From NCBI GenBank assembly GCA_037893225.1, contig JAZGUH010000088.1, forward strand, positions 1,896,501-1,960,500: a stretch of DNA of 64,000 nucleotides, read 5' to 3'. Both the position numbers and the translations under genes were made by a program. The notes under the pieces were generated by a model. That model was not told where the DNA came from. It did not search any database and saw only the letters and a list, made by a program, of their open reading frames with translations. Of the stretch, positions 20,839 to 33,685 are shown piece by piece (the stretch's first letter is position 1; each line of letters opens with the position of its first letter). The DNA is from Hippasteria phrygiana (lineage: Eukaryota > Echinodermata > Asteroidea > Valvatida > Goniasteridae).

Positions 20839-23711
20839 TGCCTTATAATTTAAAAGTGGAAACAGATTTGAACTTGCTTTCAACGATGTTAGTCTTTGGC
20901 CAGGCTGAACTTTTCAAAAATGTGTGCGGTGACGTCATAAAATATTCGAGCGCCCTCTAGCGGCAGGTTGAAAAATGTTTAAAATTGACTTTCAGTCGAT
21001 GTGTCTGCCAAAGTTTGCGGTAATCACTTTATAATTGATATATATGATGACCTTCATGCAGGCAACACGTGTGGAAGGGCTCAGATTGATGACGTCATCA
21101 GACCGGAAGTTGCAATGAAAAGACCTTTAAACCTTAAAAAATCGCTGAAAAATCAACCGTGACAGATATATTTCAGATTTTTGCTTCAGATGGCACAGTT
21201 GACATAGCTCTCGAGCTTTGTGATAATGACGTCACGATGACGTCATCAAGTATCAGATTACAAGCAATCAAAGATTTCTTGATTTAATGTTTGAAAATCA
21301 ATATAAAATCAACCGAGAGAGATCTGATTTTGCTTTTTACGGGAATTGATGAAATAATCCAGGGTCTTCATTTTTGATATTACGTGCAAAATCACATGAC
21401 CCTTCCTTCCGGTCCAAACCGGAAGTGCCTTATAATTTAAAAGTGGAAACAGATTTGAACTTGCTTTCAACGATGTTAGTCTTTGGCCAGGCTGAACTTT
21501 TCAAAAATGTGTGCGGTGACGTCATAAAATATTCGAGCGCCCTCTAGCGGCAGGTTGAAAAATGTTTAAAATTGACTTTCAGTCGATGTGTCTGCCAAAG
21601 TTTGCGGTAATCACTTTATAATTGATATATATGATGACCTTCATGCAGGCAACACGTGTGGAAGGGCTCAGATTGATGACGTCATCAGACCGGAAGTTGC
21701 AATGAAAAGACCTTTAAACCTTAAAAAATCGCTGAAAAATCAACCGTGACAGATATATTTCAGATTTTTGCTTCAGATGGCACAGTTGACATAGCTCTCG
21801 AGCTTTGTGATAATGACGTCACGATGACGTCATCAAGTATCAGATTACAAGCAATCAAAGATTTCTTGATTTAATGTTTGAAAATCAATATAAAATCAAC
21901 CGAGAGAGATCTGATTTTGCTTTTTACGGGAATTGATGAAATAATCCAGGGTCTTCATTTTTGATATTACGTGCAAAATCACATGACCCTTCCTTCCGGT
22001 CCAAACCGGAAGTGCCTTATAATTTAAAAGTGGAAACAGATTTGAACTTGCTTTCAACGATGTTAGTCTTTGGCCAGGCTGAACTTTTCAAAAATGTGTG
22101 CGGTGACGTCATAAAATATTCGAGCGCCCTCTAGCGGCAGGTTGAAAAATGTTTAAAATTGACTTTCAGTCGATGTGTCTGCCAAAGTTTGCGGTAATCA
22201 CTTTATAATTGATATATATGATGACCTTCATGCAGGCAACACGTGTGGAAGGGCTCAGATTGATGACGTCATCAGACCGGAAGTTGCAATGAAAAGACCT
22301 TTAAACCTTAAAAAATCGCTGAAAAATCAACCGTGACAGATATATTTCAGATTTTTGCTTCAGATGGCACAGTTGACATAGCTCTCGAGCTTTGTGATAA
22401 TGACGTCACGATGACGTCATCAAGTATCAGATTACAAGCAATCAAAGATTTCTTGATTTAATGTTTGAAAATCAATATAAAATCAACCGAGAGAGATCTG
22501 ATTTTGCTTTTTACGGGAATTGATGAAATAATCCAGGGTCTTCATTTTTGATATTACGTGCAAAATCACATGACCCTTCCTTCCGGTCCAAACCGGAAGT
22601 GCCTTATAATGTAAAAGTGGAAATAGATTTGAACTTGCTTTCAACGATGTTAGTCTCTGGCTAGGTTATACTTCACAAAAAAAATACCGGTGACGTCATA
22701 AAACATTCGAGCGCCCTCTAGCGGCAGGTTGAAAAATGTTCAAAATGAACTTTCAGTCGATGTGTGTGGCGAAGTTTGCGGTAATCACTTTATAATTGAT
22801 ATATATGATGACCTTCATGCAGGCAAGACGTGTGCGAGGGCTCAGATTGATGACGTCATCAGACCGGAAGTTGCAATGAAAAGACCTTTAAACCTTAAAA
22901 AATCGCTGAAAAATCAACCGCGACAGATATAATTCAGATTTTTGCTTCAGATAGCACAGTTGACATAGCTCTCGCGCGTTCTGATAATGACGTCACGATG
23001 ACGTCATCAAGTATCAAAGATTTCTAGATTTAATCTTTGAAAATCAATATCAAATCAACCGAGAGAGATCTGATTTTCATTTTACGGGAAGTGATAAGAT
23101 AATCCAGGGTCTTCATTTTTTATATTACGTGCAAAATCAAACCGGAAGTTCCTTTTTATTTGAAAGTGAAAGAACTTTCAGTCGATGTGTTTGGCGAAGT
23201 TTGCGGTAATCACTTTATAATTGATATATATGATGACCTTCGTGCGGGCAACACGTGTGCAAGGGCTCAGATTGATGACGTCATCAGACCGGAAGTGACA
23301 ATGAAAAAAAAAGAATTTCCTTAAACAATTGCTGAAAAATCTAGCGTGAGAGATATAATCTTGATTTTTTTCAAATGGCACAGTAAACATAGGTCTCCAG
23401 CTTTCTTGTAATGACGTCATGATGACGTCATTGGGTATCAGATTACAAGCAATAAAACATTAATTTTTTTAATCTTTAAAACTCGGTATAAAATCAACCG
23501 TTAGAGACCTTATCTTACTTTTTACGGGAATTGATAGAGTAATACTAGGTCTTCATTTTTTTATATTGAGTGCAAAATCACGTGACCCTTCCTTCCGGTC
23601 CAAACAGGAAGTGCCTTATAATTTGAAATTGGTAAAAGATGTGAACTTGCGTATAGTCTCCGGCAAGACTGCTTTTCAAAAAATGTTACCAGTGACGTCA
23701 TAAAATACACC

Positions 23712-24098
23712 AGCGCCCTCTAACATGAGCTCAATCCGTCATCCGACTCAAAACAAAATAATCAAAAACCAATCCGTTTTATTGGGTATAGTTCAGTGCA
23801 CATTCATTCTGTGCTTCTTTCGATTGTTCAAATCAAAATAAACCACATATGCATCTTTTCTCTAATGTATTTCAGTGTCAAACATTCTACCAGACGTCAC
23901 CCCACGACAGCAGGAAGCAAGGCCTTCTGCTCAAGAGTACATAATTTGCTTTAGAAATATTACATTGGTGTTTTCATGTTTTATGTTTTTCCTAATCATT
24001 TCTTTCAACAAATGTACCTCTTAATACTGTACTTTCCTTATCCGTAAATTAAAAAAACAGACAAAGCCCAACACCGTGTGTTTGTATTCAAACTCTAG
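23712..24098 (+). repeat. Tb terminal module
   Basis: Hairpin at 24080-24093 and CTAG at 24095-24098. After the boundary comes TATATGCATATTTCTAGTT, which supplies a second CTAGTT 20 bp later; the same extension follows the Tb end at 26529. Confidence 0.8.
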
Positions 24099-26529
24099 TT
24101 TATATGCATATTTCTAGTTATTATTCCTCTTTTTCTTTTTGCTACCTCTTTCTTCTCCGGAGTTGTTTGGCTACATGCAAACTCATATCAAGTTCATATT
24201 TGGTACATATATGTACAACCAACTGAAGATGGTTTTTTTTGTAATGACGTCATGATGACGTCATCAGGTATCAAATTACAAGCAATTAAACATTTCTATT
24301 TTTAATGTTTGAAAATCGATATAAAATCAACCGTGAAAGACCGGAACTTGATTTTTACGGCAATTGATAGGATAATATTAGATCTTCAATTTTGATCGTG
24401 CGTGCAAAATCACGTGACCCTTCCTTCCGGTCGAAACCGGAAGTGCCTTATAATTTGAAAGTGGAAAAAGATTTGAACTTGCTTTCAGCGATGTTAGTCC
24501 TTGGCCAGGCTGAACTTTTCAAAAATGTTAGCGGTGACGTCATAAAATATTCGAGCGCCCTCTAGCGGCAGGTTGAAAAATGTTCAAAATGAACTTTCAG
24601 TCGATGTGTGTGGCGAAGTTTGCGGTAATCACTTTATAATTGATATATATGATGACCTTCATGCAGGCAACACGTGTGCGAGGGCTCAGATTGATGACGT
24701 CATCAGACCGGAAGTTGCAATGAAAAGACCTTGAAACGTTCAAAAATCGCTGAAAAATCAACCGCGACAGATATATTTCAGATTTTTGCTTCAGATGGCA
24801 CAGTTGACATAGCTCTCGAGCTTTGTGATAATGACGTCACGATGACGTCATCAAGTATCAGATTACAAGCAATCAAAGATTTCTTGATTTAATGTTTGAA
24901 AATCAATATAAAATTAACCGAGAGAGATCTGATTTTGCTTTTTACGGGAATTGATGGAATAATGCAGGGTCTTCATTTTTGATATTACGTGCAAAATCAC
25001 ATGACCCTTCCTTCCGGTCCAAACCGGAAGTGCCTGATAATTTAAAAGTGGGGAAAGATGTGAACTTGCTTTCAACGATGTTAGTCTCTGGCTAGGTTAT
25101 ACTTCACAAAAAAAATACCGGTGACGTCATAAAACATTCGAGCGCCCTCTAGCGGCAGGTTGAAAAATGTTCAAAATGAACTTTCAGTCGATGTGTGTGG
25201 CGAAGTTTGCGGTAATCACTTTATAATTGATATATATGATGACCTTCATGCAGGCAAGACGTGTGCGAGGGCTCAGATTGATGACGTCATCAGACCGGAA
25301 GTTGCAATGAAAAGACCTTTAAACCTTAAAAAATCGCTGAAAAATCAACCGCGACAGATATAATTCAGATTTTTGCTTCAGATAGCACAGTTGACATAGC
25401 TCTCGCGCGTTCTGATAATGACGTCACGATGACGTCATCAAGTATCAAAGATTTCTAGATTTAATCTTTGAAAATCAATATCAAATCAACCGAGAGAGAT
25501 CTGATTTTCATTTTACGGGAAGTGATAAGATAATCCAGGGTCTTCATTTTTTATATTACGTGCAAAATCAAACCGGAAGTTCCTTTTTATTTGAAAGTGA
25601 AAGAACTTTCAGTCGATGTGTTTGGCGAAGTTTGCGGTAATCACTTTATAATTGATATATATGATGACCTTCGTGCGGGCAACACGTGTGCAAGGGCTCA
25701 GATTGATGACGTCATCAGACCGGAAGTGACAATGAAAAAAAAAGAATTTCCTTAAACAATTGCTGAAAAATCTAGCGTGAGAGATATAATCTTGATTTTT
25801 TTCAAATGGCACAGTAAACATAGGTCTCCAGCTTTCTTGTAATGACGTCATGATGACGTCATTGGGTATCAGATTACAAGCAATAAAACATTAATTTTTT
25901 TAATCTTTAAAACTCGGTATAAAATCAACCGTTAGAGACCTTATCTTACTTTTTACGGGAATTGATAGAGTAATACTAGGTCTTCATTTTTTTATATTGA
26001 GTGCAAAATCACGTGACCCTTCCTTCCGGTCCAAACAGGAAGTGCCTTATAATTTGAAATTGGTAAAAGATGTGAACTTGCGTATAGTCTCCGGCAAGAC
26101 TGCTTTTCAAAAAATGTTACCAGTGACGTCATAAAATACACCAGCGCCCTCTAACATGAGCTCAATCCGTCATCCGACTCAAAACAAAATAATCAAAAAC
26201 CAATCCGTTTTATTGGGTATAGTTCAGTGCACATTCATTCTGTGCTTCTTTCGATTGTTCAAATCAAAATAAACCACATATGCATCTTTTCTCTAATGTA
26301 TTTCAGTGTCAAACATTCTACCAGACGTCACCCCACGACAGCAGGAAGCAAGGCCTTCTGCTCAAGAGTACATAATTTGCTTTAGAAATATTACATTGGT
26401 GTTTTCATGTTTTATGTTTTTCCTAATCATTTCTTTCAACAAATGTACCTCTTAATACTGTACTTTCCTTATCCGTAAATTAAAAAAACAGACAAAGCCC
26501 AACACCGTGTGTTTGTATTCAAACTCTAG
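24099..26529 (+). repeat. Composite unit 7 (S2 + deleted S + Tb)
   Basis: The shortest complete unit. The leader is of the TTTTTGCTACCTCTTTC type, with S marks near 24551 and 25139. The deleted S copy joins near 25591-25615 and a Tb end follows. From about 25090 onward it matches units 1, 4, 6, 8 and 10, so it looks like one of those with the middle monomers lost. Confidence 0.9.
26143..26529 (+). repeat. Tb terminal module
   Basis: Hairpin at 26511-26524 and CTAG at 26526-26529, followed by the TATATGCATATTTCTAGTT extension and then an H palindrome. Confidence 0.8.
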
Positions 26530-26606
26530 TTTATATGCATATTTCTAGTTATTAGGTGTTGGGCTATACAGCCCAACACCTATTGTTATTGTATTGATTA
26601 TTATTC
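26530..26606. repeat. Boundary palindrome H (one perfect copy)
   Basis: After the 20-bp extension, the palindrome at 26554-26581 has 12-nt arms AGGTGTTGGGCT/AGCCCAACACCT and a 4-nt loop. It is followed by TATTGTTATTGTATTGATT and the leader of unit 8. Confidence 0.88.
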
Positions 26607-29600
26607 CTTTTTTTCTTTTTGCTACCTCTTTCTTCTCCGGAGTTGTTTGGCTACATGCAAACTCATATCAAGTTCATATTTGGTACATATATGTACAACC
26701 AACTGAAGATGGTTTTTTTTGTAATGACGTCATGATGACGTCATCAGGTATCAAATTACAAGCAATTAACCATTTCTATTTTTAATGTTTGAAAATCGAT
26801 ATAAAATCAACCGTGAAAGACCGGAACTTGATTTTTACGGCAATTGATAGGATAATATTAGATCTTCAATTTTGATCGGGCGTGCAAAATCACGTGACCC
26901 TTCCTTCCGGTCGAAACCGGAAGTGCCTTATAATTTGAAAGTGGAAAAAGATTTGAACTTGCTTTCAGCGATGTTAGTCCTTGGCCAGGCTGAACTTTTC
27001 AAAATGTGAGCCGTGACGTCATAAAACATTCGAGCGCCCTCTAGCGGCAGGTTGAAAAATGTTCAAAATGAACTTTCAGTCGATGTGTGTGGCGAAGTTT
27101 GCGGTAATCACTTTATAATTGATATATATGATGACCTTCATGCAGCCAACACGTGTGCGAGGGCTCAGATTGATGACGTCATCAGACCGGAAGTTGCAAT
27201 GAAAAGACCTTTAAACCTTAAAAAGTCGCTGAAAAATCAACCGTGACAGATATATTTCAGATTTTTGCTTCAGATGGCACAGTTGACATAGTTCTCGAGC
27301 TTTGTGATAATGACGTCACGATGACGTCATCAAGTATCATATTACAAGCAATCAAAGATTTCTTGATTTGATGTTTGAAAATCAATATAAAATCAACCGA
27401 GAGAGCTCTGATTTTGCTTTTTACGGGAATTGATGGAATAATGCAGGGTCTTCATTTTTGATATTACGTGCAAAATCACATGACCCTTCCTTCCGGTCCA
27501 AACCGGAAGTGCCTTATAATTTAAAAGTGGAAACAGATTTGAACTTGCTTTCAACGATGTTAGTCTTTGGCCAGGCTGAACTTTTCAAAAATGTGTGCGG
27601 TGACGTCATAAAATATTCGAGCGCCCTCTAGCGGCAGGTTGAAAAATGTTTAAAATTGACTTTCAGTCGATGTGTCTGCCAAAGTTTGCGGTAATCACTT
27701 TATAATTGATATATATGATGACCTTCATGCAGGCAACACGTGTGGAAGGGCTCAGATTGATGACGTCATCAGACCGGAAGTTGAAATGAAAAGACCTTTA
27801 AACCTTAAAAAATCGCTGAAAAATCAACCGTGACAGATATATTTCAGATTTTTGCTTCAGATGGCACAGTTGACATAGCTCTCGAGCTTTGTGATAATGA
27901 CGTCACGATGACGTCATCAAGTATCAGATTACAAGCAATCAAAGATTTCTTGATTTAATGTTTGAAAATCAATATAAAATCAACCGAGAGAGATCTGATT
28001 TTGCTTTTTACGGGAATTGATGAAATAATCCAGGGTCTTCATTTTTGATATTACGTGCAAAATCACATGACCCTTCCTTCCGGTCCAAACCGGAAGTGCC
28101 TTATAATTTAAAAGTGGAAACAGATTTGAACTTGCTTTCAACGATGTTAGTCTTTGGCCAGGCTGAACTTTTCAAAAATGTGTGCGGTGACGTCATAAAA
28201 TATTCGAGCGCCCTCTAGCGGCAGGTTGAAAAATGTTTAAAATTGACTTTCAGTCGATGTGTCTGCCAAAGTTTGCGGTAATCACTTTATAATTGATATA
28301 TATGATGACCTTCATGCAGGCAACACGTGTGGAAGGGCTCAGATTGATGACGTCATCAGACCGGAAGTTGCAATGAAAAGACCTTTAAACCTTAAAAAAT
28401 CGCTGAAAAATCAACCGTGACAGATATATTTCAGATTTTTGCTTCAGATGGCACAGTTGACATAGCTCTCGAGCTTTGTGATAATGACGTCACGATGACG
28501 TCATCAAGTATCAGATTACAAGCAATCAAAGATTTCTTGATTTAATGTTTGAAAATCAATATAAAATCAACCGAGAGAGATCTGATTTTGCTTTTTACGG
28601 GAATTGATGAAATAATCCAGGGTCTTCATTTTTGATATTACGTGCAAAATCACATGACCCTTCCTTCCGGTCCAAACCGGAAGTGCCTTATAATGTAAAA
28701 GTGGAAATAGATTTGAACTTGCTTTCAACGATGTTAGTCTCTGGCTAGGTTATACTTCACAAAAAAAATACCGGTGACGTCATAAAACATTCGAGCGCCC
28801 TCTAGCGGCAGGTTGAAAAATGTTCAAAATGAACTTTCAGTCGATGTGTGTGGCGAAGTTTGCGGTAATCACTTTATAATTGATATATATGATGACCTTC
28901 ATGCAGGCAAGACGTGTGCGAGGGCTCAGATTGATGACGTCATCAGACCGGAAGTTGCAATGAAAAGACCTTTAAACCTTAAAAAATCGCTGAAAAATCA
29001 ACCGCGACAGATATAATTCAGATTTTTGCTTCAGATAGCACAGTTGACATAGCTCTCGCGCGTTCTGATAATGACGTCACGATGACGTCATCAAGTATCA
29101 AAGATTTCTAGATTTAATCTTTGAAAATCAATATCAAATCAACCGAGAGAGATCTGATTTTCATTTTACGGGAAGTGATAAGATAATCCAGGGTCTTCAT
29201 TTTTTATATTACGTGCAAAATCAAACCGGAAGTTCCTTTTTATTTGAAAGTGAAAGAACTTTCAGTCGATGTGTTTGGCGAAGTTTGCGGTAATCACTTT
29301 ATAATTGATATATATGATGACCTTCGTGCGGGCAACACGTGTGCAAGGGCTCAGATTGATGACGTCATCAGACCGGAAGTGACAATGAAAAAAAAAGAAT
29401 TTCCTTAAACAATTGCTGAAAAATCTAGCGTGAGAGATATAATCTTGATTTTTTTCAAATGGCACAGTAAACATAGGTCTCCAGCTTTCTTGTAATGACG
29501 TCATGATGACGTCATTGGGTATCAGATTACAAGCAATAAAACATTAATTTTTTTAATCTTTAAAACTCGGTATAAAATCAACCGTTAGAGACCTTATCTT

Positions 29601-29795
29601 ACTTTTTACGGGAATTGATAGAGTAATACTAGGTCTTCATTTTTTTATATTGAGTGCAAAATCACGTGACCCTTCCTTCCGGTCCAAACAGGAAGTGCCT
29701 TATAATTTGAAATTGGTAAAAGATGTGAACTTGCGTATAGTCTCCGGCAAGACTGCTTTTCAAAAAATGTTACCAGTGACGTCATAAAATACACC

Positions 29796-30182
29796 AGCGC
29801 CCTCTAACATGAGCTCAATCCGTCATCCGACTCAAAACAAAATAATCAAAAACCAATCCGTTTTATTGGGTATAGTTCAGTGCACATTCATTCTGTGCTT
29901 CTTTCGATTGTTCAAATCAAAATAAACCACATATGCATCTTTTCTCTAATGTATTTCATTGTCAAACATTCTACCAGACGTCACCCCACGACAGCAGGAA
30001 GCAAGGCCTTCTGCTCAAGAGTACATAATTTGCTTTAGAAATATTACTTTGGTGTTTTCATGTTTTATGTTTTTCCTAATCATTTCTTTCAACAAATGTA
30101 CCTCTTAATACTGTACTTTCCTTATCCGTAAATTAAAAAAACAGACAAAGTCCAACACCGTGTGTTTGTATTCAAACTCTAG
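29796..30182 (+). repeat. Tb terminal module
   Basis: Hairpin at 30164-30177 and CTAG at 30179-30182, followed directly by the leader of unit 9 with no H palindrome. It shares the TTTCATTGTC and TCCAACACC variants with the Tb modules at 4383 and 36878. Confidence 0.8.
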
Positions 30183-31679
30183 TTATTCCTCTTTTTCTTT
30201 TTGCTACCTCTTTCTTCTCCGGAGTTGTTTGGCTACATGCAAACTCATATCAAGTTCATATTTGGTACATATATGTACAACCAACTGAAGATGGTTTTTT
30301 TTGTAATGACGTCATGATGACGTCATCAGGTATCAAATTACAAGCAATTAAACATTTCTATTTTTAATGTTTGAAAATCGATATAAAATCAACCGTGAAA
30401 GACCGGAACTTGATTTTTACGGCAATTGATAGGATAATATTAGATCTTCAATTTTGATCGTGCGTGCAAAATCACGTGACCCTTCCTTCCGGTCGAAACC
30501 GGAAGTGCCTTATAATTTGAAAGTGGAAAAAGATTTGAACTTGCTTTCAGCGATGTTAGTCCTTGGCCAGGCTGAACTTTTCAAAAATGTTAGCGGTGAC
30601 GTCATAAAATATTCGAGCGCCCTCTAGCGGCAGGTTGAAAAATGTTCAAAATGAACTTTCAGTCGATGTGTGTGGCGAAGTTTGCGGTAATCACTTTATA
30701 ATTGATATATATGATGACCTTCATGCAGGCAACACGTGTGCGAGGGCTCAGATTGATGACGTCATCAGACCGGAAGTTGCAATGAAAAGACCTTGAAACG
30801 TTCAAAAATCGCTGAAAAATCAACCGCGACAGATATATTTCAGATTTTTGCTTCAGATGGCACAGTTGACATAGCTCTCGAGCTTTGTGATAATGACGTC
30901 ACGATGACGTCATCAAGTATCAGATTACAAGCAATCAAAGATTTCTTGATTTAATGTTTGAAAATCAATATAAAATTAACCGAGAGAGATCTGATTTTGC
31001 TTTTTACGGGAATTGATGGAATAATGCAGGGTCTTCATTTTTGATATTACGTGCAAAATCACATGACCCTTCCTTCCGGTCCAAACCGGAAGTGCCTGAT
31101 AATTTAAAAGTGGGGAAAGATGTGAACTTGCTTTCAACGATGTTAGTCTCTGGCTAGGTTGTATTTCACACACAAAATACCGGTGACGTCATAAAATGTT
31201 AGAGCGCCCTCTAGCGGCAGGTTGAAAAATGTTTAAAATTAATAATCGGCTTATGTGTGCGGCGAAGTTGGCTGAAATCACTTTATAATAATGTAGATAA
31301 TCAGCTTCATGCTAAGAACAAGTTCAGGTGGAGAAATATTGATGACGTCATCAGACCGGAAGGTAAAATTAAAAGACCTTTAAACCTTCAAAGATTGCTG
31401 AAGAATCAACCGCGAGAGATATAATTCAGTGCGGCAGGTTGAAAAATCTTCAAAATGCATGTTCAGTCAATGTCTGTGGCGAAGTTTGCGATTTTCACTT
31501 CATGAGTTATATGATGACCCTCGGGCAGACAGCACGTGTGTACATGATCAGATTGATGACGTCATCAGGCTGGAAATAGCAATGAAAAGAGCCTTTATCA
31601 TTTGAAAAATTCTGAAAAATCAACCCTAACAGCTATAGCCTTCATGTGTATTTCAAATGGCAGAGAAAAGTAGGTCATA

Positions 31680-33127
31680 AACTTCCTTGTATTTCTTTGC
31701 AATCAGCGAACTTGAACATTCCCCACGGCACCCTTGGAATGTCACTTCGACCACCCACCAACTCCCTCATCAAACGTGCTTTAGCGTAGTGCCTCGTGCA
31801 AAAAAAGTACTCAAGAGAGGGCGCTAGACCAACCTAAGGGTCCCGAACTGTACGCGTGCAGTTGGGGACCGTTATGTCGGTCCACCACCTACATCTGGGT
31901 ATTTTGTTTCTGATGAGGCTGTTGAGGGTAGACATTGGAATGGGACGTGATGCTACAAGAAAATTCATTTGCTGATTGGGTAGCAAGCCGTACATTCCCC
32001 ATAATTGTTGATCTCCATCCCTGGCCCGCAATTTTTGATAATAACCTCATCATTGTTGAACATTTCTATGAATTGTTTTTCTTCTTGTCTTTCTTTATTC
32101 CCCAGAACTGTATAACAACATGCAACTTCATATTAAGTTTAAACTTGGTACATTTCATAGACACTCTATTGAAGATGTGCAAAAATTTAATGACGTCATG
32201 ATGTGTCAATTTACAAGCAGCAGTATGATATTTCAAGTTTTCATATGTGAACATCAGATAGATCTAATGTACATAGACATTTTTGGTGTTTTTTAGTTGA
32301 CCTCTACGTTTAGGATCATCGGAAGCTCAAAGTCAACGGATGGTACACGGACAGCAATTCACGGATCAGTAACATGAATACAAACATATGCGGACGTACA
32401 TGGCAGAAACAAAGTAGATCTCAAACTTCCTTGTATTTATTGGTAATCAGCCAACTTAAACATTCCCTATGGAAAAAAAAATAGAAAAGTCGAAAAAATA
32501 TTTTTACAAAAACGTTAAATCTGTTTTTTCTGCTATTCTCCCTTACAATGTCACTTCGACCATCCGCCAACCCCTCATAGAACGTGCGTAAGCGTCGTGC
32601 AGTTCGGGACCGTTAGGTCAGTCTAGCGCCCTCCCTTTCGTATTTTTCCATGAAGCTGTTGAGGGCAGCATTGCAATGTGACGTTATGTTATAAGAAATG
32701 AATTTGCTGATTGGTGAGAAAGCCGTACATTTCCCATACCGGTGATCCCCGTCCGGGGCTACACAAGTGTCAATAACACCCTCATCATTATATGTTATGT
32801 GATTATTATTATATGAATTATACCTGTTAAAGTACCCTCAAGGAGACACTTTGTCATCATTTTTGATACCTTAGGGAGACAAATGACATACTTGTACATG
32901 TATATACATACATACTCTGTTGAAGATGTTCACAAATGCAATGACGTCATGATGACGTCATCAGGTGTCAAATTACAAGCAAAAAAGCACAAAATCAAGG
33001 AAATTTTTGAAACGTCATATGTCATGAGGCACAAAACACAAGGTTTTTATATTTTTGCGATTAGATGTTAGTCTCCGGCAAGACTGTGCTTTTCAAAAAA
33101 TGTTACCAGTGACGTCATAAAATACTC
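31680..33127 (+). repeat. A block: A1 fragment, A1 and A2
   Basis: The fragment is 31680-31857, A1 31858-32598 (741 bp) and A2 32599-33127. The 60-bp palindrome spans 31825-31884. A1 has a single CRE near 32190 and A2 has the CRE pair near 32941-32960. This copy, 38769-40216, 42229-43676 and 45689-47136 are near-identical. Confidence 0.85.
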
Positions 33128-33531
33128 GAGCGCCCTCTAACATGGCCTCAATCCGTCTTCCGACTCACAACAAAATAATCAAAAACCCATCCGTATTATT
33201 GAGTATAGTTCACTGCACATTCATTCTGTGCTTCTTTCGATTGTTGAAATCAAAATAAACCACATATGCATCTTTTCTCCAATGTATTTCAGTGTCGAAC
33301 AGTCTACCAGACGTCACTGTTGGTGACCCCACGACAGCAGGAAGCAAGGCCTTCTGCTCAAGAGTACATAATTTGCTTTAAAATAATTACATTGGTGTTT
33401 TCATGTTTCTTTTCCTAATCACTTCTTTCAACAAATGTACGTCTTAATACTGTACTTTCCTGATCCATAAATATACAAAAAACAGACAAAGCCAAACACC
33501 TAGTGTTTGTAACAACAAACTCTATCTCTAG
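33128..33531 (+). repeat. Ta terminal module
   Basis: Terminal hairpin at 33505-33520 and CTAG at 33528-33531, separated by TCTATCT. It is followed immediately by the longest H array in the window. Confidence 0.8.
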
Positions 33532-33685
33532 TTAGGTGTTTGGGCTCAAGCCCAAACACCTATTGTTATTGTTCGGATTATTTATTAGGTGTTTGGGCTC
33601 AAGCCCAAACACCTATTGTTATTGTTCGGATTATTAGGTGTTGGGCTATACAGCCCAACACCTATTGTTATTGTATTGATTATTA
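33532..33685. repeat. Boundary hairpin minisatellite H (three copies)
   Basis: Perfect palindromes at 33534-33561, 33587-33614 and 33636-33663. The first two have 13-nt arms with the extra T/A pair; the third has the 12-nt arm form. Repeat periods are 53 and 49 bp, with TATTGTTATTGTTCGGATTATT between copies. Confidence 0.92.

Larger units (their letters stand above)
20361..20947 (+). repeat. Reference 587-bp S monomer
   Basis: Read in order it holds a CTCF-like site (20363-20376), an E-box CACGTG (20479-20484), a CRE (20503-20510) four bases before an ETS site ACCGGAAGT (20515-20523), paired CREs (20640-20647, 20651-20658), inverted ETS sites (20819-20838) and a last CRE (20930-20937). Two segments resemble each other (AAATCAACCGTGACAGATAT and AAATCAACCGAGAGAGATCT), so the monomer itself arose from an older, shorter repeat. 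A short reading frame across it in related copies has no recognisable protein features. Confidence 0.93.
19340..24098 (+). repeat. Composite unit 6 (S6 + deleted S + Tb)
   Basis: This unit holds a long run of full S monomers, with marks at 19774, 20361, 20948, 21535, 22122 and 22709, every interval exactly 587 bp. The copies between 20361 and 22708 look almost identical to one another, which suggests recent expansion. The unit then has the deleted S copy (junction near 23160-23184) and a Tb end. Confidence 0.92.
26530..30182 (+). repeat. Composite unit 8 (S4 + deleted S + Tb)
   Basis: S marks near 27030, 27617, 28204 and 28791. The deleted S copy joins near 29244-29268. With unit 9 it forms the first copy of a two-unit repeat; unit 10 with unit 11 is the second. 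The A-block landmarks of units 9 and 11 are 7089 bp apart. Confidence 0.9.
30183..33531 (+). repeat. Composite unit 9 (S2 + truncated S + A block + Ta)
   Basis: S marks near 30613 and 31200, then a truncated S-like copy from about 31430 (GTGCGGCAGGTTG). That copy has a diverged CRE-ETS element (GGCTGGAAATAGC) before the A block begins near 31680. It closes with a Ta end and three H palindromes. Confidence 0.9.

Noticed and set aside
19774..22709. Assembly artefact explaining the near-identical runs
   Set aside because: Cannot be excluded from sequence alone, but different units carry private variants and different copy numbers, which a simple duplication of reads would not create.
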